64,000 bases of DNA from Vaginimicrobium propionicum (GTDB lineage Bacteria; Actinomycetota; Actinomycetes; Propionibacteriales; Propionibacteriaceae): positions 248,001 through 312,000 of the forward strand of contig NZ_LT706985.1 in NCBI RefSeq assembly GCF_900155645.1. The letters run 5' to 3'. The notes under the pieces are model-generated. The model had not been told where the DNA came from. It did not search any database and saw only the letters and a list, made by a program, of their open reading frames with translations. This document shows, piece by piece, positions 1-9,704 of this stretch; position 1 is the stretch's first letter; each line of letters opens with the position of its first letter. A program made the position numbers and the translations under genes.

Positions 1-1
1 G

Positions 2-301
2 CTTAGAATTATCACTATCGCTGGTCTATATAAATCACTAGGTATATTGGTAGACCCGCACACGGCAGACGGTATCCACGTCGCTACCGATATGTTGGGC
101 GAAGTAGAGGGCAAGATAATTGCTTTAGAAACTGCGCTGCCAGTTAAATTTGCTGACACTATCTTCGAAGCAACCGAAACTTACCCACAGGTGCCTGAGC
201 GTTTTCGGGGGATAGAGGATAAGCCAGCCCACGCTATTGAATTACCGAATGACCTAGAAGCCTTAAAAGCAATTATTATTTCTGCCTACAACAAGGCCTA
301 A
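2..301 (+). CDS. thrC: Threonine synthase, C-terminal end (gene starts before the window)
   Basis: The frame is open from the window edge to a TAA at 299-301. The visible end carries the VDPHTADG and LETALPVKFA motifs typical of the C-terminal part of threonine synthase, the PLP enzyme that converts O-phosphohomoserine to threonine in the cytoplasm. A TTG at 47 is in frame but is not a real start, because coding similarity continues upstream of it (IITIAGLYKSLG). The gene is convergent with valS, and a shared hairpin lies between them. The family assignment is good; the catalytic lysine region is outside the window. Confidence 0.85.
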   Translation, partial: LRIITIAGLYKSLGILVDPHTADGIHVATDMLGEVEGKIIALETALPVKFADTIFEATETYPQVPERFRGIEDKPAHAIELPNDLEALKAIIISAYNKA

Positions 302-332
302 CACGGGCTGGCAGTAGGTAAGAAACGCTAAA

Positions 333-375
333 CATTGCCTAGGTGTAGACCGGTAAAGCCAACACCTAGGCAATG
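333..375. terminator. Bidirectional terminator between thrC and valS
   Basis: A perfect 14-bp inverted repeat (cattgcctaggtgt at 333-346, its complement at 362-375) with a 15-nt loop sits in the 81-bp gap between two convergent genes. It is followed on the plus side by a T-rich stretch. Position and structure fit a shared factor-independent terminator. Confidence 0.8.
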
Positions 376-382
376 CTTTCTG

Positions 383-2941
383 TTATTCAGTGACTAATTC
401 GGCTTTTACGTTGAGGTGTTCGCCCTCGGTGACATACTCGATCTCACCGTCGATGTGGCCAACCTTGCGTAAATCTGCCTCAACAGTTTTCAACAGATCC
501 AGGTCGCTTTGTGCGCCGCTAATCGTAACGTGAGCCAATGGAGTCTTTTGAGAAACTTTCGCTTGCGATTTAACCCCGCGCAACCCAATCAACGTTGCCG
601 ATACTGCCGCTAGCAAAGCCGAATCACCACCACTAGGCAGTTCGTCGGTGTTTGGCCAGTCAGCCAGGTGAATTGAACCTTCTTGCCACCAACTCCAAAC
701 CTCTTCGGTGACGAAAGGTAGGAACGGGGCAAATAGCCTGAGCATGGTACTCAAAGCTAACTGCAAGCTGGCGTGCGCTGAATCTGCTCCAGCCTGACCG
801 AGCGCGCCGTGAGAGCGTTCTTTTACCGTTTCTAGGTAGTCATCGCAGAAAGTCCAGAAGAACTGTTCGGTAGCTTCCAGAGCGTCGGTGTATTGATATT
901 TCTCGAATGCTTCGGTGGCGGTTTCAACCACTTTGGCAAGCTCAGCTAACATCGACAAATCCAACGGGTCAGTGATTAGCTCATAGTCAACTGGCGATTG
1001 ACCCATTAAAGCGAACTTCGATGCATTCAAGATTTTCACCGCAAGACGCCGACCAACTTTCATCTGGCCCTCATCAAACGGGGAATCCATGCCTGGACGA
1101 GCCATGGCTGCTCGCCAACGCACCGCGTCTGAACCGAAGCGTTCAAGAATCTCGGTGGGCACTACCACATTGCCTTTAGATTTAGACATCTTCTTTCGGT
1201 CTGGATCCATGACGAATCCTGACAGGGTAGTGGTGTGCCAGGGCAGCTTATTTTCTTCTAGATGGCTACGCAGCACCCTAGTGAACAGCCAGGTACGAAT
1301 AATGTCGTGGGCTTGGGGGGCCATATCCATCGGATAGGTGAGTCTATATAGCTCGTCATCGCTGCCCCAACCGCAAGCAATTTGTGGGGTTAACGAGCTA
1401 GTCGCCCACGTATCCATGACGTCTGGGTCACCAATAAAGCCCCCAGCTGCGCCTCGCTGGCTCTCGTCAAATCCGGGCGGGCATTCAGATTGTGGGTCAA
1501 CAGGTAGCTGATTCTCCTCCGGTAACAACAGCTCATCAAGAATTGGCTGGCCGTCGGCGTCCAAGCGATACCACAATGGGAATGGGATACCGAAAAACCG
1601 CTGCCTAGAAATCAACCAATCGCCGCTCAGACCGTTAACCCAATCCTCGTAACGGTGGCGCATGAAATCAGGCACCCAATGCAGTTGACGACCACGCTCT
1701 AACATGGCATTTTTTAGCTGGGCATCACGTCCGCCGTTAGTGAAATACCACTGCCTAGTCGAGACGATTTCTAGGGGCTTGTCCCCGCGCTCATAGAAAT
1801 TAGCTTTGCGCTGGGTCGGTTCCGGTTCTCCAAGCAGATCGCCGGTTTCACGCAACAAATCAACCATTTCCTTACGTGCGCTGAAGGTAGTTTTTCCCGC
1901 TAAACGTTCGTAAGGGGATTTGTTTACCAGCCATTCTGGGGTTTCAGTAATCATGCGGCCATTGCGTTGAATGATTACGCGGGTTGGTAGCTGTAACTCT
2001 CGCCACCAAGTGACGTCGGTTAAATCTCCGAAAGTACAGCACATCGCGATACCAGAACCTTTGTCAGGCTCCGCGTCACGGTGAGCTAGCACTGGCACCT
2101 CAACACCAAATACTGGAGTAGTTACGGTAGTGCCGAATAACGGCTGGTAGCGCTCATCATCGGGGTGAGCAATTAACGCACCGCAGGCAGCCAATAATTC
2201 TGGTCGGGTCGTGTCGATTTCGACGATGCCGCCGTCAGCCTTGTGGAAAGCCAGCTTGTGATAAAAACCGGGATAGTCGCGCGCCTCTAATTCGGCTTGG
2301 GCAACTGCAGTTTGAAAGGTGACATCCCACATAGTTGGTGCTTGGGCAAGATAAGCCTCGCCACGAGCTAGGTTACGCAAGAAAGCTCGTTGTGCTACTC
2401 GTTGCGTAGTCGGAGAGATCGTCGAATACAGCTGATCCCAATCAACGGATAGCCCGACGCGACGCCACAAATCCTCGAAAACCTGCTCGTCAACTTGGGT
2501 GAGTTTCAAACATAATTCGACGAAATTACGCCTAGAAATGGGCAACTGACGTTTCTTATCCGGCTTAGCAGGTGGCAGGAAATCCGGATCGTAGGGCAGC
2601 GATGGGTCGCAGCGCACACCGTAATAATTTTGTACGCGTCTCTCTGTCGGCAAGCCGTTATCGTCCCAGCCGAGCGGGTAAAATACTTTCTTGCCGCGCA
2701 TCCTTTGAAAACGAGCGACGGTATCGGTGTGGGTGTAGCTAAAGACGTGACCTACATGGAGAGAGCCGGATACTGTTGGTGGTGGAGTATCAATAGAGAA
2801 AACTTCTTCGCGGCTTTTGGGACGCTCAAACTTATAGGTTTGCTCATCTTGCCAGCGTTTCGCCCATTTGGCTTCCAAACCCTCTAGGGACGGTTTGTCG
2901 GGCACCTGCCAGGCGCCACTACCCTCACACGTATTCGTCAT
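383..2941 (-). CDS. valS: Valyl-tRNA synthetase
   Basis: Class I aminoacyl-tRNA synthetase that charges tRNA-Val in the cytoplasm. The HIGH-type signature is HVGH at residues 62-65 and the KMSKS loop (KKMSKSKGN) lies near residue 585. An editing domain sits between them and an anticodon-binding helical domain follows. At 852 aa it is full length for the archaeal-like ValS found in many actinobacteria. The ATG at 2941 is preceded by an AAGGAAG ribosome site. It is followed downstream by the shared terminator, and upstream on the same strand lies the thioredoxin-fold gene. Confidence 0.96.
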   Translation of the reverse strand: MTNTCEGSGAWQVPDKPSLEGLEAKWAKRWQDEQTYKFERPKSREEVFSIDTPPPTVSGSLHVGHVFSYTHTDTVARFQRMRGKKVFYPLGWDDNGLPTERRVQNYYGVRCDPSLPYDPDFLPPAKPDKKRQLPISRRNFVELCLKLTQVDEQVFEDLWRRVGLSVDWDQLYSTISPTTQRVAQRAFLRNLARGEAYLAQAPTMWDVTFQTAVAQAELEARDYPGFYHKLAFHKADGGIVEIDTTRPELLAACGALIAHPDDERYQPLFGTTVTTPVFGVEVPVLAHRDAEPDKGSGIAMCCTFGDLTDVTWWRELQLPTRVIIQRNGRMITETPEWLVNKSPYERLAGKTTFSARKEMVDLLRETGDLLGEPEPTQRKANFYERGDKPLEIVSTRQWYFTNGGRDAQLKNAMLERGRQLHWVPDFMRHRYEDWVNGLSGDWLISRQRFFGIPFPLWYRLDADGQPILDELLLPEENQLPVDPQSECPPGFDESQRGAAGGFIGDPDVMDTWATSSLTPQIACGWGSDDELYRLTYPMDMAPQAHDIIRTWLFTRVLRSHLEENKLPWHTTTLSGFVMDPDRKKMSKSKGNVVVPTEILERFGSDAVRWRAAMARPGMDSPFDEGQMKVGRRLAVKILNASKFALMGQSPVDYELITDPLDLSMLAELAKVVETATEAFEKYQYTDALEATEQFFWTFCDDYLETVKERSHGALGQAGADSAHASLQLALSTMLRLFAPFLPFVTEEVWSWWQEGSIHLADWPNTDELPSGGDSALLAAVSATLIGLRGVKSQAKVSQKTPLAHVTISGAQSDLDLLKTVEADLRKVGHIDGEIEYVTEGEHLNVKAELVTE

Positions 2942-2966
2942 CTTCTTCCTTCTTATATCGTTTCCG

Positions 2967-3782
2967 CTATGCAGCTTCGCGTTCGATCATTGCCAGTAGA
3001 GAATCTGCTGTAGCCAAGTCGGCGTTGGTAAGTTTCACATTCTTGCCGTTGACATAGATCGAGGGTGTAGACCGTAGATCGTCTGGCAAATTTTCATCCA
3101 TCTTTTTCACAAAGTCGTTAGTTTGCTTCGAGTCGTAGCAGGTTTGGAATTTCTTCAAGTCTGCGCCACTTATTCCCGCACTAACTGCGTAGGTGTCTCT
3201 AATATCTGCTTCCGGCCAGCCATCACCCTCGTTTTGGGGCTGATTGCTGAATAGCTGGAAAGCGTAGTCGCTGAACTTATTAATATCAGCTGCGCAACTT
3301 AGTGCCATCGCTCCGTTATAGGAATGTGTAGTGCCAAAATTGCGGTCTAAGAAATGGGCTACTTGGTAGCTGAGTTGGATCTTGCCTTGGGCAGCGAAAT
3401 CAGCCAATGCTTTACCGTGGGTATGCTCTAACCCGCCGCAGCCTGGACATTGTGGGTCTAAGAAGATCTTTACTTCAGGAGTGCCTGTTACCCAATGGTC
3501 TTTATTAATGGCCAAAGAATAAGAGTCAGGAGCCACCGTAGAAGGCACTATCTGCTCGGCGCTCACCCCATCTTGGCGCTGACCGGCCTGCTTTTCGTCA
3601 CGCCAGTTATTGAAAGCGACGATGCCTACCGTCGCGATTACCGCCACCACTACAACGATGGCAGCAGCTACAACAACTTTCATGCGGCGCTGCCTTTGGG
3701 CTTCAGCCTCCTGGCGAGCTCGCAGTTCTTCACGCCTAGATGAGGCAGTCCTAGGTGCAGGCTTCTGCTTTTTCTTGCTCAT
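2967..3782 (-). CDS. Membrane-anchored DsbA-like thioredoxin-fold protein
   Basis: The N-terminus is a charged cytoplasmic stretch (residues 1-33) followed by one membrane segment (about 34-57). The extracytoplasmic domain has a thioredoxin-type CPGC redox motif (C112, C115) within FLDPQCPGCGG, and further cysteines later. This is the Thioredoxin_4/DsbA-like architecture common in actinobacteria, where such proteins catalyse disulfide exchange on the outer face of the membrane. Only 7 bp separate it from the upstream MauE/DoxX-like gene, so the two are probably one transcript acting as an oxidase plus electron-passing membrane partner. The pilin and sortase cluster at 18.9-24.2 kb could supply substrates, but that is inference. 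Confidence 0.85.
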   Translation of the reverse strand: MSKKKQKPAPRTASSRREELRARQEAEAQRQRRMKVVVAAAIVVVVAVIATVGIVAFNNWRDEKQAGQRQDGVSAEQIVPSTVAPDSYSLAINKDHWVTGTPEVKIFLDPQCPGCGGLEHTHGKALADFAAQGKIQLSYQVAHFLDRNFGTTHSYNGAMALSCAADINKFSDYAFQLFSNQPQNEGDGWPEADIRDTYAVSAGISGADLKKFQTCYDSKQTNDFVKKMDENLPDDLRSTPSIYVNGKNVKLTNADLATADSLLAMIEREAA

Positions 3783-3789
3783 CGTTTTC

Positions 3790-4281
3790 CTAACCTTCGT
3801 CGATGTTTAATGGCGGAAACAGTAACCCGTCCAGGCTCAGTACGGAGCTTGGACGAATAACCAACCAAACCCCGCCCGCCATAAGCACCGCATCGCGGAT
3901 GATGTCTTGAAGATACTTGTTCTGCTCGCCAGGCTCCAATTCGCCACCCGGGCTAAAGCAACCACAGTCAATTTGCAATCCATGCGACCAGGCCCAGATG
4001 ATTCCAAAAATAAAAATGATCATGGCCAAAGTTGCGGCGGCTGCGCTAACTCGAGTGAATAGCCCGAGAATAAGCAATAGACCGAAAATTACTTCTATCG
4101 GCGGCTGAAGATAACCAACAACTGTGGCTAGCCAATCCGGAATTGGCAGCCCGAATAACTTCACTTGGCTAACATTGGCGGCCAACCTGGTGACTTTCGA
4201 TAGCCCTGCCCACAGCAGCGCTATCCCAAGCACTAACCGAGCGGCTAGTCCCATCCAGTCGCGCCAAGAATAGTTACCCAT
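3790..4281 (-). CDS. MauE/DoxX-family redox-associated membrane protein
   Basis: A 163-aa protein with four predicted membrane segments (about 10-27, 52-74, 79-98, 128-145) and a CGC cysteine pair (C106, C108) in DCGCFSPGG. MauE/DoxX-like proteins are small membrane proteins often encoded next to thioredoxin-fold proteins, and are thought to relay electrons during disulfide formation or methylamine dehydrogenase maturation. It is co-oriented with and 7 bp upstream of the DsbA-like gene. Its start codon (complement of 4279-4281) abuts the divergent folC region, so their promoters must overlap or lie inside coding sequence. Confidence 0.8.
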   Translation of the reverse strand: MGNYSWRDWMGLAARLVLGIALLWAGLSKVTRLAANVSQVKLFGLPIPDWLATVVGYLQPPIEVIFGLLLILGLFTRVSAAAATLAMIIFIFGIIWAWSHGLQIDCGCFSPGGELEPGEQNKYLQDIIRDAVLMAGGVWLVIRPSSVLSLDGLLFPPLNIDEG

Positions 4282-4336
4282 GCCATGTAATCATACGCGT
4301 AAGTTCGTTATAGGCTTTGGCGTAGTCTTGAGCCTT

Positions 4337-5656
4337 GTGAATCATGACACATTGGCAGCTCAACTGATTGGACGGTGGCCAGAGTCTCGTCCCCAGCCGT
4401 CCCTGGCCAGGATTACCGCGCTTTGTGACTTGCTAGCTAGGCCGCAGGACGCCTGTCCAGTCATTCAAGTCACCGGCACGAACGGCAAAGGTTCTACCGC
4501 CATAATGATCGATAGTCTGCTGCGGGCTATGGGTTTGAGGACTGGCAGATTCTCTAGTCCTCACTTAGTCGATGTGACGGAGCGCATCTCGATAGATGGC
4601 GAACCGATTAGTGTTGAGCGCTTCGATAATATTTGGAGCGAAATCGCTCCGTTCGTTGAGATGGTCGATGAGCAATTGATTGACGGGGTAAAGATGACTT
4701 TCTTTGAGGTCATCACTGCTATGGCTTATGCGGCCTTCGCTGATGCGCCAGTGGATGTGGCAGTAATGGAGGTCGGCATGGGTGGATTATGGGACGCTAC
4801 CTCAGTCGCCAAGTCCCAAGTTGGTGTGGTCAGCCCAATCGCTCTAGATCACACTCATATTTTGGGTTCTACTATCGCAGAAATTGCTAACGAAAAAGCG
4901 TGGGTCATTAAGCCCGGCGGTGTTGGTGTTATGGCTGGGCAAACTCCTGAGGCTGCCGAAGTGCTGACGAGGCACTGTTTAGAGGTGGGTGCAAAAATGG
5001 TGCGCGAAGGCGTTGATTTCGGGTTACTTGATCGCCAAATTGGGGTTGGTGGCCAAGTCGTCCGCATCCAAGGTACTGGCGGTCCGGTAGGCGGATTGTT
5101 CTTGCCACTTTTCGGTGAACATATGGCTCACAATTGTGCGCTAGCTATTGGAGCGGTCGAATCATTCCTGGGTGGTAGAGCCCTAGAGCCATCGATTATC
5201 GAAGAAGGCCTGGCCAACGTTAAAGCGCCGGCTCGTCTCGAAATAGTACATTCCGACCCGACAGTCGTCTTAGATACCGCACATAATCCACACGCCATAA
5301 CTTCAACGCTGGCCGGACTAAAAGAGGTATTTCCCGGTTACCGAGTGATTGTGGTTTCGGCGATGATGCGTGATAAGGCAGTCAATGAGGTTATAGAAAA
5401 GCTTGGTGAAAATGCCGATGCTTATCTGGCCACCACTATTCCTGGCTTGGACAGGGCACTAAGTTGCACAGAGTTAGCACAGATTGCTGAATCAGTATTC
5501 GGCTCCAATCGAGTGCAGCAATATCAAGACCCCAATGAGGCACTCCAGGTTGCCATGTCAATGGCTGATGCACCCCAGTCAGATACGCTGGTTTTAGTCG
5601 TCGGCTCGGTTTATTTGGCTGGGCTGGTGCGTCCGAAATTAGTCGATGTCAATTAG
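4337..5656 (+). CDS. folC: Bifunctional folylpolyglutamate synthase / dihydrofolate synthase
   Basis: Mur-ligase-fold enzyme that adds glutamate to folates and makes dihydrofolate in the cytoplasm. The ATP loop GTNGKGS is at about residues 47-53, and the HNPHA motif of the C-terminal domain is at about residue 315. The frame is open back to an ATG at 4280, but that start overlaps the divergent MauE-like gene and adds 19 non-conserved residues; a GTG at 4337 gives the usual N-terminus. No strong ribosome site supports either start. The CPBP gene follows 22 bp downstream. Confidence 0.9.
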   Translation: MNHDTLAAQLIGRWPESRPQPSLARITALCDLLARPQDACPVIQVTGTNGKGSTAIMIDSLLRAMGLRTGRFSSPHLVDVTERISIDGEPISVERFDNIWSEIAPFVEMVDEQLIDGVKMTFFEVITAMAYAAFADAPVDVAVMEVGMGGLWDATSVAKSQVGVVSPIALDHTHILGSTIAEIANEKAWVIKPGGVGVMAGQTPEAAEVLTRHCLEVGAKMVREGVDFGLLDRQIGVGGQVVRIQGTGGPVGGLFLPLFGEHMAHNCALAIGAVESFLGGRALEPSIIEEGLANVKAPARLEIVHSDPTVVLDTAHNPHAITSTLAGLKEVFPGYRVIVVSAMMRDKAVNEVIEKLGENADAYLATTIPGLDRALSCTELAQIAESVFGSNRVQQYQDPNEALQVAMSMADAPQSDTLVLVVGSVYLAGLVRPKLVDVN

Positions 5657-5678
5657 GTAGGCATTTAGGAGGATAACG

Positions 5679-6824
5679 ATGAGTCAGAGTGATCAACCTT
5701 TAGAAAGCCCAAGGCCTTGGGAGCCTAACCTACCTAAACCTAATTCGCAGCCCGAATACCAGCCAGCCTATCTGCCGACACAGACAGGTAATCAGCCTTA
5801 TCAGCCCACATACCAACCATATATCGCCTATCCGACGGCTAAAGTGCCAACTCATCCGGTAGTAGAAACCGATTACACCAACTTTTGGCGTTCACCCTCA
5901 TGGAAAGTTTCCAAACCAATAACAGGTCTGGTGCTTTTCTTTGTCTTCTGGCTGCTGGCTTCATTCGTGACCGTGGGAGCCTACATCTTTCTCACGATCT
6001 TTGTCGGGATAGCGAGCGGTCAGATGGATTCCGCAAGTATTAACCCTGAAGACATCAAAATATCTATGACGCCAGGTCTTCTCTTGGCAACAAACGTTTC
6101 ATTGGCTGCCATGATCCCCATCTCCATGCTCATCGCGAAATGGATTTTCGGTCAAAAAGTTGGTTTTGTTTCCTCTGTTGTAGGCAAGATTAGATGGCAG
6201 TGGCTATTCGTCTGTCTAGGCATTCTGCTGCCGTTATGGATAATTCTTCAGTTCGGCACCTGGCTATTAAACCCAGACGCCTTTTCAGGGTTTAGCCCCA
6301 ATAAGGACACCGTCGCTTTTCTAGCCGTAATCATTTTGACCACGCCGCTGCAATGTGCTGGCGAAGAATATGGCTTCAGAGGCGCCGTCAATCGCTGTGT
6401 GGCAAGTTTTGTGCGTCCAGACAAAAAGATTGCCGGTAGTTTGCCGATTGGTGTAGTGCTAGGGGCAGTAGTTTCTTCCCTATGTTTTATGCTTGCTCAC
6501 GGCTCAACTGATATTTGGTTGAATATTTTCTATTTCTTCTTCGGTTTCGTCTCAGTGATTTTGGCCTATAAGACGGGTGGTTTAGAGGCCTCAATTGCTA
6601 TGCACATCGTCAATAATTTGACTGAGATGGTGATTACCTTGCCTTTCGGTCAGGCGGATCAGCTTCTTCAACGTGGTGCTGGAACAGCTGACGCCTCAGT
6701 TTTAGTACAAATGGGGGTAATTATTATCGGTATGACTTTGGTGCTGTTGGTTGCTAAACGACGCGGTATCCGCGCAACTAATGCACCTGGGGCCGACCCA
6801 ACTATTCAGGTCAGTCAAGCGTGA
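5679..6824 (+). CDS. CPBP-family intramembrane metalloprotease
   Basis: A Pro/Gln/Tyr-rich cytoplasmic N-terminus (about 1-75) is followed by about eight membrane segments. The CPBP (Abi/CAAX protease-like) motifs are visible: the EE...R motif in GEEYGFRG near residues 229-235, a histidine in AHGS, and a final HIVNN motif. Members are membrane-embedded glutamic/metal proteases with roles ranging from prenyl-protein processing to bacteriocin self-immunity; the substrate here cannot be told. It has a strong AGGAGG ribosome site 8 nt before the ATG, and its stop overlaps the next start (GTGA). Confidence 0.85.
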   Translation: MSQSDQPLESPRPWEPNLPKPNSQPEYQPAYLPTQTGNQPYQPTYQPYIAYPTAKVPTHPVVETDYTNFWRSPSWKVSKPITGLVLFFVFWLLASFVTVGAYIFLTIFVGIASGQMDSASINPEDIKISMTPGLLLATNVSLAAMIPISMLIAKWIFGQKVGFVSSVVGKIRWQWLFVCLGILLPLWIILQFGTWLLNPDAFSGFSPNKDTVAFLAVIILTTPLQCAGEEYGFRGAVNRCVASFVRPDKKIAGSLPIGVVLGAVVSSLCFMLAHGSTDIWLNIFYFFFGFVSVILAYKTGGLEASIAMHIVNNLTEMVITLPFGQADQLLQRGAGTADASVLVQMGVIIIGMTLVLLVAKRRGIRATNAPGADPTIQVSQA

Positions 6825-8770
6825 GCGCGTCTATATGGCCGCAGCTTGAACGCGCCTTGAATCTAGTGCAAGCACCCGTTCAATATGTTGGTGGAGAATT
6901 AAACAGCGTCAACAAGCCTTGGGAATCGGTTGACGTGCGTTGGGTATTGATGTACCCCGATACTTACGCTGTTGGTCAACCAAATCAAGGCTTGGCGATT
7001 CTCTACGAAGTATTAAACGAAATTGATTGGGTCAGTGCCGAGCGTACTTACGCCGTCGCTCCTGATCTAGGCGTGTTAATGCGCGAGCGTGGTATCCCGC
7101 AGTTTTCGTGGGAGAGTCATCGGCCAATCAAAGATTTCGACGTTATTGGGATAACCCTGCAAACCGAATTGGGTTATACGAACGTGCTAGAAACCCTGGA
7201 TTTGGCTGCTATTGCTCTGCACAGTAAAGATCGTGAATTGGGGCAGCCATTTGTCCTAGCTGGAGGTCATTGTGGTTTCAATCCGGAGCCGTTGGCAGAC
7301 TTTCTTGATGCGGTATCGATGGGCGACGGTGAGGAAGCTGTACAGGAGTTTTCGCAACTTGTTAGGGATTGGAAACAGGCTGGCTGCCCTGATGGGCGTG
7401 ACGGATTATTGCTGGCTGCTGCTAAGACTGGGCATTTTTATATCCCCAGATTCTATGACGTCACTTACCAGGGGGCAGATGGCATAGTGCCGGGCGCGAT
7501 TGAACGTATCAGCCCTAACCGTCAGGGAGTTCCTTATTCAGTACGCAAATGGGTGTTGACAGATTTAGACGATTGGCCTTATCCCAAAGCTCCACTTGTT
7601 CCTGTAGCTGAAACCGTCCATGAACGCTACTCAGTAGAAATCTTTAGAGGCTGCACTAGAGGATGCCGATTTTGCCAAGCAGGGATGATTACCCGTCCAG
7701 TGCGCGAGCGGAGTTTGCAAACTATCGGCCAAATGATTGATAAAGGTTTGCATGCCACGGGTATGGAAGAGGTCGGCTTGCTGTCGCTTTCCAGCGCTGA
7801 TCATTCCGAGATTGAGTCAATGGCTCACCAACTTGCAGATCGTTATGAGTCTTCAGAAATTTCCTTATCCATCCCTTCAACTAGAGTAGATGCTTTCAAT
7901 ATCGATCTTGCTCAAGAGCTATCGCGTTCTGGTAGACGTTCAGGGTTGACATTCGCCCCTGAGGGTGGCTCTGAACGGATGCGCGCCATCATTAACAAGA
8001 ATGTTTCTGAGCAAGATCTACTAGCGACTGTTACAGCTGCTTTTTCTAGGGGTTGGCGACAGGTCAAGCTTTATTTTATGTGTGGTCTACCCGGTGAAAC
8101 TGATGAAGACGTGGCACAAATAGCCAGAATGGCTCATGATGTCATTGTGGCTGGACGAGCAGCTGCTGGCCATCGCGATATTCGATGCACTATTTCAATC
8201 GGCGCTTTCGTCCCGAAACCTCACACCCCGTTTCAATGGTTCGCTCAGGTTGACCCTGAAACTGTAAACGCCAGATTAAAAATGCTAAAAGACCTGGTTA
8301 GATCGGATCGGCAGGCTGGTCGAGCAATCAGTGTCCGCTACGCTGACGGTCGTCCTAGCCTAATTGAGGGGCTGCTAGCTAGGGGGGATCGTCGTGTTGG
8401 AAAAGTCATTGAGGCGGTTTGGCGCGCTGGCGGAAAGTTTGATGGTTGGTCAGAACATTTTGATTACGAACTTTGGCTGGCCAAAGCTCGTGAACAATTG
8501 GAGCCGCTTGGTCTTAGCTTGGCTTGGTTTACCATGCGTGAGCGTGACGAATTAGAGGTATTGCCGTGGGATCACTTGGACGCCGGGCTAGATAGACAAT
8601 GGCTGTGGAATGACTACGAAGCTGCCATGCAGAAAGAAACCGTCCCAGATTGTCGTTGGGAAGACTGCAATGATTGCGGAGTGTGCCCAGGGCTGGGGGT
8701 TGACCTAGATTTTGGTGCGACGGGGTTAACTTTGTTGCCATTAACTAGCGTGAAACGGAAAGTTAGCTGA
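6821..8770 (+). CDS. TIGR03960-family B12-binding radical SAM protein
   Basis: The N-terminal half contains a B12-binding-like fold and the centre a radical-SAM domain with the CTRGCRFC cluster motif (about residues 278-285, CX3CX2C). The 649-aa length fits family TIGR03960. It starts at GTG 6821, overlapping the preceding stop, and ends overlapping the next start by one base. Family members nearly always sit beside a TIGR03936 protein, as here, and just upstream of rne; some relatives are single-chain fusions of the two. The modified substrate is not established to my knowledge. Confidence 0.9.
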   Translation: MSASIWPQLERALNLVQAPVQYVGGELNSVNKPWESVDVRWVLMYPDTYAVGQPNQGLAILYEVLNEIDWVSAERTYAVAPDLGVLMRERGIPQFSWESHRPIKDFDVIGITLQTELGYTNVLETLDLAAIALHSKDRELGQPFVLAGGHCGFNPEPLADFLDAVSMGDGEEAVQEFSQLVRDWKQAGCPDGRDGLLLAAAKTGHFYIPRFYDVTYQGADGIVPGAIERISPNRQGVPYSVRKWVLTDLDDWPYPKAPLVPVAETVHERYSVEIFRGCTRGCRFCQAGMITRPVRERSLQTIGQMIDKGLHATGMEEVGLLSLSSADHSEIESMAHQLADRYESSEISLSIPSTRVDAFNIDLAQELSRSGRRSGLTFAPEGGSERMRAIINKNVSEQDLLATVTAAFSRGWRQVKLYFMCGLPGETDEDVAQIARMAHDVIVAGRAAAGHRDIRCTISIGAFVPKPHTPFQWFAQVDPETVNARLKMLKDLVRSDRQAGRAISVRYADGRPSLIEGLLARGDRRVGKVIEAVWRAGGKFDGWSEHFDYELWLAKAREQLEPLGLSLAWFTMRERDELEVLPWDHLDAGLDRQWLWNDYEAAMQKETVPDCRWEDCNDCGVCPGLGVDLDFGATGLTLLPLTSVKRKVS

Positions 8771-9489
8771 TGACTAGTCGCCAACCAGAACGCCGTAACC
8801 CGCCTCCGGTGCAAAGAATCAGATTGCGTTATTCAAAGACTGGAGTCTTTCGTTTTGCCAGTCACCGAGATTTCAGTCGAGTTTTTGAACGCGCCTTGCG
8901 TCGAGCTGGTGTTCCCATGGCTTATTCTTCCGGCTTCAACCCCAGACCACGAGTCTCATATACCAATGCTGCAGCGACAGGTGCCGCTAGCCGGGCCGAA
9001 TATTTAGAGATCGGTTTGGCTCAGCAGGTTAGCGTTGCGAACTTAGTCGCGGGTCTAAATGAGGTACTGCCCGAGGGATTTTGTATTGAGGACGCTGTGG
9101 AAGCCAGTGGAACTAAACTTGCGGAACGGTTACAAGCATCGCTTTGGCTAGCACTATTGCCTACTGAGAAAATACCTCAAAAACTAGCGGAAGCTGTTAG
9201 CGATTTCTTAAGCGCTCCACAGGTTCTTGTTGAACGTAAAACCAAGAAGGGCATGCGCTCATTCGATGTGCGAAATGCAGTTTTAGCTCTCGACATCAAA
9301 GAGTCAGTGATGCATCTTAAGCTGCGTCACGTGGTGCCTTTGGTGCGTCCCGATGACGTGATTTCGGGATTAAACACCGTGAATGAGCAAGTGGTTGATG
9401 GCTCAGAGGTGCTTTTTGAGCGGCTGGCTCAAGGCCCGATAAAAAGTGACGGCGCAATAGGCGACCCGCTGCGTGAAGATGTGTCCTAG
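8770..9489 (+). CDS. TIGR03936-family radical-SAM-associated protein (DUF2344)
   Basis: A 239-aa protein with the family's N-terminal core (IRLRYSKTGVFRFASHRDF, FNPRPRVSY). The ATG overlaps the stop of the radical SAM gene by one base, indicating translational coupling. It is the usual partner of TIGR03960 enzymes. The biochemical role is unknown. A 215-bp leader separates it from rne; I see no gene there. Confidence 0.9.
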   Translation: MTSRQPERRNPPPVQRIRLRYSKTGVFRFASHRDFSRVFERALRRAGVPMAYSSGFNPRPRVSYTNAAATGAASRAEYLEIGLAQQVSVANLVAGLNEVLPEGFCIEDAVEASGTKLAERLQASLWLALLPTEKIPQKLAEAVSDFLSAPQVLVERKTKKGMRSFDVRNAVLALDIKESVMHLKLRHVVPLVRPDDVISGLNTVNEQVVDGSEVLFERLAQGPIKSDGAIGDPLREDVS

Positions 9490-9704
9490 CAAAGCCTTTG
9501 TGCCATACTTGCTTCTAGGCAAGCGTGCCGACCCGGCACGTACCGCAGACTGACGCAGTTTTGTGCGCCGCACCAGATTTGCTGTGTTAAGCAATTCTGT
9601 AACGTTAGTGCGAGCCAAAATGCGAGGATCGCGGGCCACCAGCTTTTGTGCGCAGCCTACTGCGCCGTGACCTCACACTTTAGCGGTGTGTTGAAGGAGC
9701 CATT